Source of the DNA: Rhodospirillaceae bacterium
GTDB taxonomy: Bacteria > Pseudomonadota > Alphaproteobacteria > Rhodospirillales > Magnetovibrionaceae
Assembly (NCBI GenBank): GCA_002401565.1
Contig: NVTL01000037.1
Location: forward strand, 10,143-25,841
Length of the DNA stretch: 15,699 bases
Direction: 5' to 3'
Part shown: piece after piece, positions 7,964-15,699 of the stretch
Numbering within the stretch: position 1 is the stretch's first letter
How the letters are laid out: every line of letters begins with the position of its first letter
The notes under the pieces: generated by a model
Databases searched by the model: none
Told to the model about the DNA's origin: nothing
What the model saw: the letters and a program-made list of their open reading frames with translations, nothing else
Translations under genes and position numbers: made by a program

Positions 7964-9310
7964 ATGAAAAGAGCTCTCCTGACCCTTGCTGCGATCAGCC
8001 TGTTTGCGGTTTTACCAAACCGTTCCCACGCCGAAGTTTTTAACCCAGAAACCTATACCCTAAAAAATGGGATGCAGGTTGTGGTGTTGCCCAATCATCG
8101 CGCCCCCGTGGTTTTACATATGGTGTGGTACCGGGCGGGCTCGGCTGATGAACCTGTTGGAAAATCAGGCATCGCCCACTTGCTTGAACATTTGATGTTT
8201 AAGGGCACGACTAAAAATCCGGATGGTATTTTTTCGCGCAAATTGGCCCAACACGGCGGTCAGGAAAATGCTTTCACCTCGCACGATTATACGGGCTATC
8301 ACCAAACCGTTGCCGCCGACCGTTTGGAAATGGTGATGGCACTGGAATCCGACCGCATGACCAATTTGGTGCTGGACCCGGCGGATGTTAAAACCGAACG
8401 CGATGTGGTGTTGGAAGAACGCAATCAACGCATTGAAAACAATCCCAGCGCCCGGCTTCGTGAACAGGCCAATCAAACGTTGTATCCCAAAGATCATCCG
8501 TATGGTCGCCCGGTTATCGGTTGGCGCAATGAATTGGCAAGCCTGACCCGTGAAGATGCCTTGGCCTTTTACAAAGCCAATTATGCTCCCGATAATGCTA
8601 TTTTGATTGTCGCCGGGGATGTTCAATTGGGCGAAGTGAAACGCTTGGCCGAAAAATATTATGGGGTCATTGATGTGGCCCCCGCGACACCGCGCCGCAA
8701 TCTGGTTGCTTCCACTGCGGCCATCACGGGCGGGGAAACGGTGTTAAAAGACGCCCGCGTTAGCCAGTCCGTTTGGTCCCAAAGCATTATCCAACCTTCG
8801 CTCACCAATGGTGACCCTGTGCGCGTGACCGCCTTAGAAGTGCTCAGCGAAATTTTAGGTGGCGGCAGCACGGCGCGTTTGTATCGGGCGTTGGTGATCG
8901 ACCAAAAACTGGCCCTCAACAGTGGCACCTATTATGATTCAGGTGCCCGCGGCGAAGGGCGTTTTGTGTTTTACGCCAGCCCGCGTCCGGGGGTTGATTT
9001 AGACACCTTGGCCAACGCCGTCGAGGCCGAAAAACAACGCCTGTTAACGGATGGTTTTAAAGATGGAGAGCTCAATCGCTTAAAAACCCGCATGCTGTCG
9101 GGCGCCATTTTTGCGCGCGATGAAATGAAAGCCGGGGCCATGACTTTGGGGGCAAATTTAGCCGCCGGACATTCTATCGCCGATGTCGAAGACTGGCCAG
9201 AACGGCTTCAAGCCGTCACCGAACAAGATGTTTTAGACGCCTTAAAAGCGGTGATTAGCGAACCCCGTCAAATCACCACAAAACTTATGCCCAAAGGAGC
9301 CGCCCAATGA
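7964..9310 (+). CDS. Secreted M16 family zinc metallopeptidase (catalytic subunit)
   Basis: A pitrilysin/insulinase-type peptidase of 448 residues. The N-terminus is a Sec signal peptide, with probable cleavage after SHA (21-23), placing it in the periplasm. The inverted zinc motif HLLEH (72-76) is intact, with the third ligand probably E151 or E152 in VVLEERNQR. The N-terminal domain begins with the family pattern YTLKNGMQVVVLPNHRAPVV. A second, inactive M16-like half follows, with GGGSTARLYRALV near 305-317. The next gene, also M16, overlaps by ATGA and lacks the zinc residues, so the two probably form an active/inactive heterodimer like other bacterial and mitochondrial M16B enzymes. The substrate is unknown; misnaming such genes as pqqL or zinc protease is common. 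A 72-base gap separates it from the lipoprotein gene and holds no convincing promoter. Confidence 0.93.
   Translation: MKRALLTLAAISLFAVLPNRSHAEVFNPETYTLKNGMQVVVLPNHRAPVVLHMVWYRAGSADEPVGKSGIAHLLEHLMFKGTTKNPDGIFSRKLAQHGGQENAFTSHDYTGYHQTVAADRLEMVMALESDRMTNLVLDPADVKTERDVVLEERNQRIENNPSARLREQANQTLYPKDHPYGRPVIGWRNELASLTREDALAFYKANYAPDNAILIVAGDVQLGEVKRLAEKYYGVIDVAPATPRRNLVASTAAITGGETVLKDARVSQSVWSQSIIQPSLTNGDPVRVTALEVLSEILGGGSTARLYRALVIDQKLALNSGTYYDSGARGEGRFVFYASPRPGVDLDTLANAVEAEKQRLLTDGFKDGELNRLKTRMLSGAIFARDEMKAGAMTLGANLAAGHSIADVEDWPERLQAVTEQDVLDALKAVISEPRQITTKLMPKGAAQ
9293..9299 (+). promoter_or_regulatory. Strong ribosome binding site for the second M16 gene
   Basis: AAAGGAG lies 7 bases before the ATG at 9307, inside the final codons of the upstream M16 gene. 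It is the clearest Shine-Dalgarno in the window. Most other genes here have weak ones or rely on stop/start overlap. It supports the chosen start and suggests that translation of the second subunit is not solely dependent on coupling. Confidence 0.6.
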
Positions 9311-10614
9311 GAGCTCTTGGTTTTATCATCGTCGTGCTGGCGAGTTTTTCGGCAAATGCCGTTACGGTCGAACGGGTGATCAGCCCCCAAGGTGTTGAGG
9401 CGTGGTTGGTGCAAGACCATGCAAATCCGCTGTTATCCATGCAGTTTTCCTTCGCAGGTGGATCAGAACTTGATCCCGTTGGTAAAGGTGGGCTTGCGCA
9501 CTTGGCGGCCACCACCATGGACGAAGGTGCGGGGGGCCTGGACAGTCAGGCTTTTCAAAGCCGCCTCGCCGACCAATCCATCCAATTGCATTTTTCGGCA
9601 GGACGGGACGGATTTTCAGGGACCTTTAAAACCTTAAAAAAGCACGAAGACGAAGCCTTTGATTTACTGCGTTTAGCCCTAACAGAGCCGCGTTTTGATG
9701 ATGAGCCCGTGGCGCGCCTAAAAAGCCAAATTCAGTCCGGTCTTAAAAGTGATCTTGAAAAACCAAATGCAGTAGCGTCCACCGCATTGTTTAAAAGCCT
9801 GTTTGGCGACCATGCTTATGCGCGCCGTTCTAAGGGAACGGTCGAAAGTTTAGACGCCATCCAGCGGGCGGATTTGTTAAATTTTGTAAAAACCCGCATC
9901 GCGCGGCGTGATTTGAAAATTGGCGTGGTCGGTGATATCACGCCAAAACGTTTGGGCGAACTGTTAGACCGGACGTTTGCGGGCCTGCCCTTAAATCCCA
10001 GCCCTGCTAAAATCACCGAAGTGGAAGCCAACGCCAAAGGCCGCGTGATTGTTGTTGAAAAAGATGTGGTGCAAAGCACGATCATGTTTGGCCATGGCGG
10101 CTTAAAACGCGATGATCCAGATTTTTACATTGCCTTGGTCATGAACCATATTTTGGGCGGCGGCAGCTTTACGTCTCGGCTGTATGCAGAAATCCGCGAA
10201 AAGCGCGGCTTGGCGTACAGCGTGGGCACCAGCCTTTACCCCTTAAAATCATCAAGTCTGTTGGTGGGCAGCGCGGGCACGGAAAATGCGCGGGTATCTG
10301 AAACCTTGGACATCGTGCGCGCCGAATGGAAACGCCTGCAAAACGGTGACGTAAGCCAACAAGAAATTGACGATGCCAAAACGTACCTGACCGGATCGTT
10401 TCCGTTAAGATTCACGTCAACCTCATCGATTGCGGGCGTTTTGGTGGCCATGCAGGTGAATAATTTAAGCATGGATTATTTAGATCGCCGCAGCGGTTAT
10501 ATCGGTAAAATTACCCTCAAAGACGTCCGGCGCGTGGCCAAAAGGCTGTTGCACGCTGACCAGTTAGACATTGTGGTTGTGGGAAAACCCCAAGGGGTCG
10601 TGTCCAACCCTTAG
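9307..10614 (+). CDS. Secreted M16 family protein, zinc site degenerate (partner subunit)
   Basis: 435 residues with a Sec signal peptide (probable cleavage after ANA, 16-18), so periplasmic. The fold-defining M16 pattern is present, but where the zinc motif HxxEH belongs the sequence is HLAAT (65-69): the catalytic glutamate and second zinc histidine are replaced by alanine and threonine. It should therefore be non-catalytic. The C-terminal half keeps the strongly conserved ILGGGSFTSRLYAEIREKRGL region (282-302) and Y304, used in M16 enzymes to hold the peptide substrate. Together with the preceding active subunit, to which it is joined by an ATGA overlap, it resembles alpha/beta pairs such as mitochondrial processing peptidase. 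Its role is probably substrate binding and chamber closure. Confidence 0.92.
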   Translation: MRALGFIIVVLASFSANAVTVERVISPQGVEAWLVQDHANPLLSMQFSFAGGSELDPVGKGGLAHLAATTMDEGAGGLDSQAFQSRLADQSIQLHFSAGRDGFSGTFKTLKKHEDEAFDLLRLALTEPRFDDEPVARLKSQIQSGLKSDLEKPNAVASTALFKSLFGDHAYARRSKGTVESLDAIQRADLLNFVKTRIARRDLKIGVVGDITPKRLGELLDRTFAGLPLNPSPAKITEVEANAKGRVIVVEKDVVQSTIMFGHGGLKRDDPDFYIALVMNHILGGGSFTSRLYAEIREKRGLAYSVGTSLYPLKSSSLLVGSAGTENARVSETLDIVRAEWKRLQNGDVSQQEIDDAKTYLTGSFPLRFTSTSSIAGVLVAMQVNNLSMDYLDRRSGYIGKITLKDVRRVAKRLLHADQLDIVVVGKPQGVVSNP

Positions 10615-10677
10615 AAATTAGGCTATTGTACGCCATGGCTGTACGATTCGCTTAAATTTAAAGGGCCGCCTCTTAGA

Positions 10678-11979
10678 ATGCATTATCGCCAAATCATCGA
10701 AAACTGCCTGAGCTCGCACGTGGGAGACGCCGGTCTGACGGACCAGCAGTTGCGCGCGTTTCAAGATCGCACGGGCCCGGTGATTGAAAAATTAAAGGCC
10801 CAATATGACAGTGGTGAATTGCCATTGTTGCGACTGCCAGAAGATTATGCCGATTTAGATGACATTGAAAAAATTGCGAAGCGTTTTCGCAACAGTTTTG
10901 ATGATGTCATTGTGTTGGGCACGGGTGGGTCGTCGCTGGGTGGACAAACGCTTTATTCACTGGTCGACAGTGGCTTTGGACCCCGCAAGGGTGGCCCAGA
11001 TATTCATTTCATCGATAACGTTGATCCCGATACCTTTGAGCTTTTGTTTGAACAGCTTGATTTGATTCGCACCGGGTTCATCGTGATTTCAAAATCAGGC
11101 TCCACCGCCGAAACGGTGGCTCAATTTATTGCGTGTCTTGACCGCCTGATGACCTTGGGTGGACGCGATAGTGCTTCGAAACATGCCTTGGTGATTACAG
11201 AACCAGGGCTTAATCCGCTGCGTTCACTGGCCAATCGTTTAAGCCTTCCGGTTATCGATCATCCGCCGCTTATTGGTGGACGGTATTCGGTGCTGTCGGT
11301 TGTGGGCTTGTTGCCGGCAATGATCGCCGGGTTAGATGCCCGCGCGGTGCGCCGCGGGGCCAAGACGGTTTTAGATGCGACCTTGTTCAGCGATGATCCC
11401 ACCGCATCCAAACCCGCCATTGGGGCCGCCGTGCAAATTGCGTTTTTGGAACAAAAGGGCATCTATAACACCGTATTAATGCCGTACGTCGACAGACTTT
11501 CAAATTTTGGATTATGGTTTCGCCAATTGTGGGCGGAAAGTTTGGGCAAGAATGGTTCAGGCTCAACGCCAATTCGCGCCATGGGCACCCGCGATCAACA
11601 CAGCCAAATGCAGCTGTATCTGGATGGTCCGCGCGATAAATTATTCACGCTGATGACTTTGGATGTTCAAGGCCAAGGCCGTTTGATTTCCAATGCACTG
11701 GTCAAGGAAGCTGAGCTTGCTTACCTGCAAGGCCGCCGCATGGGCGATCTTTTAGAATCAGAACAACGGGCCACCGCCGAAACTTTGGTGAACAACGGCT
11801 GTCCCCTGCGCCTGTTCGAACTAGACCGTTTGGACGAAGACGTCATGGGGGCCTTGTTGATGCATTTCATGTTGGAAACCATCATTGCCGCCGGGTTGTT
11901 GGGGGTTAATGCGTTTGACCAGCCGGCCGTCGAAGAAGGCAAAATTCTGACCCGTCAATTTCTATCGGATATGGGCTGA
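10678..11979 (+). CDS. pgi: Glucose-6-phosphate isomerase
   Basis: Interconverts glucose-6-phosphate and fructose-6-phosphate in the cytoplasm. At 433 residues it is the short form seen in many alphaproteobacteria, about 115 shorter than the E. coli enzyme. Sugar-phosphate-binding motifs are [10 protein letters not shown] (80-89) and [10 protein letters not shown] (137-146). GGRYSVLS (200-207) follows. The catalytic glutamate is probably E287 in [14 protein letters not shown], and the ring-opening histidine H308 in [15 protein letters not shown] (413-422) supplies the conserved Q415 and K422 near the C-terminus. A 63-base gap separates it from the M16 pair, with no firm promoter and no clear Shine-Dalgarno. 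mutL starts 7 bases after its stop, so those two are probably co-transcribed despite unrelated functions. Confidence 0.96.
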   Translation: MHYRQIIENCLSSHVGDAGLTDQQLRAFQDRTGPVIEKLKAQYDSGELPLLRLPEDYADLDDIEKIAKRFRNSFDDVIVLGTGGSSLGGQTLYSLVDSGFGPRKGGPDIHFIDNVDPDTFELLFEQLDLIRTGFIVISKSGSTAETVAQFIACLDRLMTLGGRDSASKHALVITEPGLNPLRSLANRLSLPVIDHPPLIGGRYSVLSVVGLLPAMIAGLDARAVRRGAKTVLDATLFSDDPTASKPAIGAAVQIAFLEQKGIYNTVLMPYVDRLSNFGLWFRQLWAESLGKNGSGSTPIRAMGTRDQHSQMQLYLDGPRDKLFTLMTLDVQGQGRLISNALVKEAELAYLQGRRMGDLLESEQRATAETLVNNGCPLRLFELDRLDEDVMGALLMHFMLETIIAAGLLGVNAFDQPAVEEGKILTRQFLSDMG

Positions 11980-11986
11980 GATTTTA

Positions 11987-13783
11987 ATGAAACTTCGCCG
12001 CCTTCCCGAAACCCTAGTCAACCAAATCGCCGCTGGTGAAGTGGTCGAACGTCCGGCGTCTGCCTTAAAAGAACTGGTGGAAAATGCCTTGGACGCCGGG
12101 GCTAAAAACATCGACATTCAATTGCGCGAAGGCGGACGCACTTTAATTGCCGTGACCGACGATGGCTGCGGCATGACGCCCGATGAATTAACGTTGGCGA
12201 TTGAACGCCACGCCACATCAAAGTTACCCGATGATGATTTGGTGCATATTAAATCTTTGGGTTTTCGCGGCGAAGCTTTGCCGTCCATTGGTGCCGTGGC
12301 GCGGGTATCTATCACGTCGCGGGCCGAAGGATCAGACAGTGCCTGGGTGCTGCGTATTGAGGGCGGAAAAGTATTTGAGCCGGAACCCGCCGCTCACCCA
12401 CAAGGGACCCGTATCGAAGTCCGGGATCTTTTTTTTGCCACCCCGGCGCGTTTGAAATTTTTAAAAACCCCGCGCACCGAATTGACCCACGCGGTGGAAA
12501 TGGTCAATCGTTTGGCGATGGCATACCCCGGTGTTGGTTTTGTTTTGTCGGACGAAAAACGCACGGTCATTCGCTTGGCTCCGGCTCAGGGTGATTTGTT
12601 CACACAACGTCTGGATCGTTTGGGCGCAGTGATGGGACGGGCCTTTTTTGACAATTCCATTCCGGTCGAAGCCGAACGCGAAGGCATTCGCCTAACCGGA
12701 TACATCGGCCTGCCGACCTTGAACCGCGGCAATGCCAATCAGCAATACATGTTCGTGAACGGCCGCCCGGTGCGTGATAAATTATTTTACGGAGCCCTGC
12801 GCGGTGCTTATCGAGATTTCCTTGCCCATGACCGTTATCCGTATGTGGCGTTGTATTTGGACCTGCCGCCCGAAATCGTGGACGTCAACGTGCATCCGGC
12901 GAAAACCGAAGTGCGTTTTCAAGACCCGGCATTGGTGCGAGGTCTGATCGTCGGAGCCCTGCGCCATGCTTTGGCGGATGCGGGGCATCGGGCTTCGACC
13001 ACCGTGGCGGACGCAGCACTTGGTGCGGCTCAGCCGTTTAACGCAAACTTTGCCCACCAAATTCAATCGCGTCCCTATGAACAGGGTGCAGGCGCTGCGC
13101 GGGGATTAGCCGATCGTTCTGCGGCGTTTCAGGCCCCACTGGGGGGCTTGGATATAACACCAACCGCCCGCCACGAAGCCATCGACGACAGCCCCGTCGA
13201 AGATTTTCCGTTGGGTGTGGCGCGTGCTCAACTGCACGAAACCTACATCGTTGCTCAAACGGCGGATGGCATCGTTATCGTTGATCAACACGCGGCCCAC
13301 GAACGGCTGGTGTACGAACGCATGAAAGCCGAAATGAGCGAAGGCACCATCAAACGCCAAGGCCTGTTGTTGCCGGAAGTGGTCGAATTAGACGAAGGGG
13401 GAGCCGCGCGTATTGCCGCGCGCATTGATGAGTTTAAAGCCCTCGGTTTGGTTTTAGAGCCCTTTGGCGAAGGCGCCATCGTGGTGCGCGAAACCCCCGC
13501 CATGTTGGGCAACGTCGATGTGCATAAACTGGTCAGGGACTTGGCCGACGATTTGGCCGAATGGGGCGAGACCATTGCGTTGGAAGAAAGATTAGCCGAC
13601 GTGGCCGGAACCATGGCGTGCCACGGTAGTGTGCGTGCCGGGCGGCGTTTGCAGGGGGCAGAAATGAACGCCTTGCTGCGCGAAATGGAATCCACCCCCC
13701 ATTCCGGACAATGCAATCACGGTCGACCAACCTATGTTGAATTAAAACTCGCCGACATCGAAAAGCTGTTTGGCCGGCGTTAG
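11987..13783 (+). CDS. mutL: DNA mismatch repair protein MutL (endonuclease type)
   Basis: Couples mismatch recognition by MutS to strand incision and removal. The 598-residue protein is full length. The N-terminal GHKL ATPase shows [11 protein letters not shown] (29-39), DDGCGM (58-63), ATSKL (76-80) and GFRGEAL (92-98). A variable linker, rich in A, Q and R, lies roughly between 330 and 400. The C-terminal dimerisation domain contains [12 protein letters not shown] (433-444), an exact DQHA(x)2E(x)4E metal-binding endonuclease motif, plus ACHGS (544-548) and CNHGRP (576-581) as the other metal-site motifs. This predicts intrinsic nicking activity and a MutH-independent pathway. The second motif is CNHGRP where many bacteria have CPHGRP. 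The gene is convergent with rsmD, 4 bases between the stop codons. Confidence 0.97.
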   Translation: MKLRRLPETLVNQIAAGEVVERPASALKELVENALDAGAKNIDIQLREGGRTLIAVTDDGCGMTPDELTLAIERHATSKLPDDDLVHIKSLGFRGEALPSIGAVARVSITSRAEGSDSAWVLRIEGGKVFEPEPAAHPQGTRIEVRDLFFATPARLKFLKTPRTELTHAVEMVNRLAMAYPGVGFVLSDEKRTVIRLAPAQGDLFTQRLDRLGAVMGRAFFDNSIPVEAEREGIRLTGYIGLPTLNRGNANQQYMFVNGRPVRDKLFYGALRGAYRDFLAHDRYPYVALYLDLPPEIVDVNVHPAKTEVRFQDPALVRGLIVGALRHALADAGHRASTTVADAALGAAQPFNANFAHQIQSRPYEQGAGAARGLADRSAAFQAPLGGLDITPTARHEAIDDSPVEDFPLGVARAQLHETYIVAQTADGIVIVDQHAAHERLVYERMKAEMSEGTIKRQGLLLPEVVELDEGGAARIAARIDEFKALGLVLEPFGEGAIVVRETPAMLGNVDVHKLVRDLADDLAEWGETIALEERLADVAGTMACHGSVRAGRRLQGAEMNALLREMESTPHSGQCNHGRPTYVELKLADIEKLFGRR

Positions 13784-13787
13784 GCTG

Positions 13788-14342
13788 TTAAGCGTTAAAG
13801 ATTAAAAACACCGCGCGCGCCGCACCATAATCTTTTTCTTTGTGCACCGAAAATCCAGCGGGCAGGGGCAGGGCTTCGGTCTTGGCAACCTCGACCATCA
13901 CCACACAATCGTCTTTTAACCAGCCACCGTCTGCTAAAGCTTGCAGGGCGGGGGTGCTTAAATCTTTGTTATACGGCGCGTCTAAAAAAGCGTAATCGCA
14001 CGGCTTGGCTGTGTCGTTAATCGCTTCGGCTTTGACTTTGAGGATGGCCGTGGAGGACCCTTCGTGAAGGGCCTGAATGTTTTCGTCCAAGGTGCGTCTG
14101 GCGGTGGAATTGTTTTCGACGAACGTACAGTGTTCGGCGCCTCTGGATAACGCTTCCAGTCCTAAGGCTCCGGTTCCGGCAAAGACGTCGATCACACGAG
14201 CGCCTCGCATCCCCGGTCCGGGCACGCCGTGTTCCAAAACGTTAAAAATCGCTTCACGCGCGCGGTCCGATGTTGGCCGCGTGTCTTGGCCTTTGGGAGC
14301 CGATAAAGGTCGCCCTTTATGTTTGCCCGCCCCAATCCGCAT
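13788..14342 (-). CDS. rsmD: 16S rRNA (guanine(966)-N(2))-methyltransferase
   Basis: An AdoMet-dependent methyltransferase that modifies G966 of 16S rRNA during small-subunit assembly. I start it at the ATG at 14342-14340, giving 184 residues beginning MRIGAGKHKGRPL, the usual RsmD N-terminus. The frame is open further upstream to 14438, but that extension is the out-of-frame image of the rluB tail. At the chosen start, TGATG joins the rluB stop and this ATG with a 1-base overlap. The AdoMet loop is VFAGTGALGLEALSRGA (53-69). The catalytic motif normally written D/N-PPY is DAPY here (121-124), an unusual substitution at the second position. RPTSDRARE (22-30) is the family's RNA-binding signature. 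It follows rluB, another rRNA modification gene, in one transcription unit. Confidence 0.93.
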   Translation of the reverse strand: MRIGAGKHKGRPLSAPKGQDTRPTSDRAREAIFNVLEHGVPGPGMRGARVIDVFAGTGALGLEALSRGAEHCTFVENNSTARRTLDENIQALHEGSSTAILKVKAEAINDTAKPCDYAFLDAPYNKDLSTPALQALADGGWLKDDCVVMVEVAKTEALPLPAGFSVHKEKDYGAARAVFLIFNA

Positions 14343-15235
14343 CAACGCCGCTTTCTGGGCTTGGGCGCAGGCTTGGGTCTTTTGGATTTTTTGTTTTTGT
14401 TGGGTCGAGCATTGGGCTTTTCTTTTGGTTTGGCCCAACCCTTTTGGTTTTTGTTGACCGGGGTGCCTTTGTCTTCGGCGGCGCGGGCGTATTTACCGCC
14501 CAGTTGTTCAATCAATTGGCTGCGTGGAATTTCCATAACCTCTTGGCGTTGTAAATCCCCCAAACGGAACGGTCCAAAGGATTGGCGGATCAGACGGTTC
14601 ACGTGCAGTTCCAGATACCGCATGACTTGGCGAATTTCGCGGTTTTTGCCTTCGGTCAAAGAAATGATCAACCACGCATTGCGGCCGGTTTTCTTTTCGA
14701 TTTTTGCCTCAACCGGGCCATAATGAATACCTTCGACGGTGCAGCCGTCTTTGATGGTGTCCAGCTTTTCTTGGTTCACAAAACCAAACACCCGCACCCG
14801 GTAAGTTCTGCGCCAACCGTTTTGCGGCAGTTCCAGTTCACGGGCCAAGCCGCCATCGTTGGTCAGCAAGAGCAAGCCTTCGGAATTCATGTCCAAGCGC
14901 CCGATGGAAATCACGCGGCCCAAAACTTCGGGCAGGTTTTCAAATACGGTGGGGCGGTCGTCTTCGTCCTTGTGGGTGGTCACCAATCCGGCGGGTTTGT
15001 GGTACAGCCATAATTTGGGTTCCACCGCACCGGGCAGGGTTTTGCCATCAACGCGGATGCGGCTGGGATCATCAACCAAGGTCGCGGGGGTATCGATGAT
15101 AACACCATCGACTTCGACCCGGTGTTCGGCGATCCAACGTTCCGCGTCCCGTCTGGAACACAGACCCGCACGGGCCATTAATTTGGCGACACGATCGCCT
15201 TTTGGTATATCGTCAGAAGAAGAGTTTTCAGTCAT
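14342..15235 (-). CDS. rluB: 23S rRNA pseudouridine synthase, RluB/RsuA family
   Basis: Isomerises uridine to pseudouridine in rRNA; the RluB type acts on 23S U2605, though RluE/RluF/RsuA relatives share this sequence pattern. 297 residues. An N-terminal S4 RNA-binding domain covers about 14-62 (RVAKLMARAGLCSRRDAE). The catalytic domain has GRLDMNSEGLLLLTNDG (112-128), with the nucleophile D115, and the later motif KNREIRQVM that supports substrate binding. After about residue 255 the protein becomes a low-complexity tail rich in K, P and R (KPKEKPNARPNKNKKSK and on to PRKRR), probably an extra RNA-contacting tail common in alphaproteobacterial members. The start at 15235 overlaps the upstream amidotransferase gene by 8 bases; the stop overlaps the rsmD start by one. 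Confidence 0.92.
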   Translation of the reverse strand: MTENSSSDDIPKGDRVAKLMARAGLCSRRDAERWIAEHRVEVDGVIIDTPATLVDDPSRIRVDGKTLPGAVEPKLWLYHKPAGLVTTHKDEDDRPTVFENLPEVLGRVISIGRLDMNSEGLLLLTNDGGLARELELPQNGWRRTYRVRVFGFVNQEKLDTIKDGCTVEGIHYGPVEAKIEKKTGRNAWLIISLTEGKNREIRQVMRYLELHVNRLIRQSFGPFRLGDLQRQEVMEIPRSQLIEQLGGKYARAAEDKGTPVNKNQKGWAKPKEKPNARPNKNKKSKRPKPAPKPRKRR

Positions 15236-15699
15236 CGGTCATTTCACGCTTTAAAGTATAGTCCCGAGCGGCCTGAACGAACCCTGCAAAAATGCGGGTA
15301 TCAGCCTCGGTGATTTCAAATTCAGGGTGCCACTGTACGCCCAAACAAAAAGACATATTGGTGGCTTCGATGCCTTCGACCACGCCGTCGGGGGCAATTG
15401 CGTTGATCTTTACACCATGCGGCTCGCCAACAACAGCCTGATGATGGGCGCTGTTGACTTCGATGTTGGCGTTGCCCACCACATCGTGCAACAAAGTATT
15501 TTCAATGATGTGGACTGAATGCCCGACTTCATCACGGGGATTGGGTTGTTCATGGGCAATATTTGAATCCGGATAGGTGTCTGGAACGTGTTGCACCAAT
15601 TTTCCGCCCAACGCCACATGCAGCAATTGCTGGCCGCCGCAAATGCCCAAAACGGGCATGTCGGATTTTAAGGCATGTTGCAAAATCGCCATTTCAAAT
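15228..15699 (-). CDS. Class I glutamine amidotransferase, gamma-Glu-GABA hydrolase family, N-terminus outside window
   Basis: The C-terminal two thirds of a peptidase C26 (PuuD-like) hydrolase, which cleaves gamma-glutamyl amide bonds such as gamma-Glu-GABA in putrescine breakdown. The frame stays open to the right edge and reads FE before the first methionine at 15692, so that methionine is internal; family members run to about 240-250 residues and about 80 are missing. Numbering from it, the nucleophile elbow is GICGGQQLL (C18), VNSAHHQAV (79-87) is a family-typical segment, and QWHPEFE (120-126) gives the catalytic H122 and E124. The usual elbow has R in GICRG; here it is GICGG. The gene overlaps rluB by 8 bases. 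A role in putrescine use is not supported by neighbours, so another gamma-glutamyl substrate is possible. Confidence 0.88.
   Translation of the reverse strand, partial: FEMAILQHALKSDMPVLGICGGQQLLHVALGGKLVQHVPDTYPDSNIAHEQPNPRDEVGHSVHIIENTLLHDVVGNANIEVNSAHHQAVVGEPHGVKINAIAPDGVVEGIEATNMSFCLGVQWHPEFEITEADTRIFAGFVQAARDYTLKREMTDD

Noticed and set aside
10627..10645. TGTACG repeated 13 bases apart around GCCATGGC, upstream of pgi
   Set aside because: A hexamer repeat and an 8-base palindrome in a 63-base gap are weak, match no operator I know, and lack a properly spaced promoter nearby.
13784..13800. Possible bidirectional terminator between mutL and rsmD
   Set aside because: Only 4 bases separate the stops, and no GC-rich hairpin followed by a T run is visible on either strand.
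14319..14723. A 134-codon plus-strand open frame opposite rluB and the start of rsmD
   Set aside because: It is the complement of the K/P/R-rich rluB tail, which gives a phenylalanine/leucine/glycine-rich peptide by composition alone. Both real genes on the other strand have full family motifs.
1..15699. A novel defence, mobile or CRISPR system
   Set aside because: All genes belong to recognisable housekeeping or envelope families, with no repeats, integrase, transposase or toxin-antitoxin pair and no unassigned gap longer than about 75 bases.

Overview
The window is a conserved housekeeping stretch of an alphaproteobacterial chromosome. The gene order and protein sequences look most like Rhodospirillales in the broad sense. 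The evidence is the block ribF-ileS-lspA-DUF3035 lipoprotein-two M16 peptidases-pgi-mutL, an endonuclease-type MutL, a short (433 residue) glucose-6-phosphate isomerase, and the N-terminus of RibF. Base composition is roughly balanced by eye and codon style is uniform. I see no mobile element, tRNA, rRNA, CRISPR array or sign of recent transfer. I cannot name a genus.

Layout. From 1 to 13783 everything is on the + strand. The window opens inside a large phospholipid-remodelling enzyme (acyltransferase plus AMP-forming acyl ligase) whose 5' end lies outside the window. A membrane ceramidase-like gene overlaps it by 4 bases; its last 24 or so codons are displaced by an apparent single-base frameshift. 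Then come ribF (FMN/FAD synthesis), ileS, lspA, a DUF3035 outer-membrane lipoprotein, two secreted M16 proteins (one with an intact zinc site, one without), pgi and mutL. At 13783/13788 the strand switches. On the - strand, reading from the right edge, are a partial class I glutamine amidotransferase of the gamma-Glu-GABA hydrolase type, rluB-type pseudouridine synthase, and rsmD (16S rRNA m2G966 methyltransferase).

How the genes relate. Three tightly coupled clusters are visible. (1) Acyltransferase/ligase and ceramidase-like protein, ATGA overlap: membrane lipid turnover. (2) ileS-lspA-lipoprotein, stop and start abutting and then an ATGA overlap: LspA is made directly before a lipoprotein that needs it. 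The two M16 genes follow, also with an ATGA overlap, probably as a heterodimer. (3) amidotransferase-rluB-rsmD, 8-base and 1-base overlaps: two rRNA modification enzymes together. No intergenic gap exceeds about 75 bases, so there is no long non-coding stretch to explain. No intrinsic terminator is convincing, even at the convergent mutL/rsmD junction.

I did not find a previously undescribed system. The observations most worth checking are the frameshift that removes the predicted zinc-binding HxxxH motif from the ceramidase-like protein, the DAPY in place of DPPY in RsmD, the active/inactive M16 pair, and the start-site corrections for ribF and rsmD.
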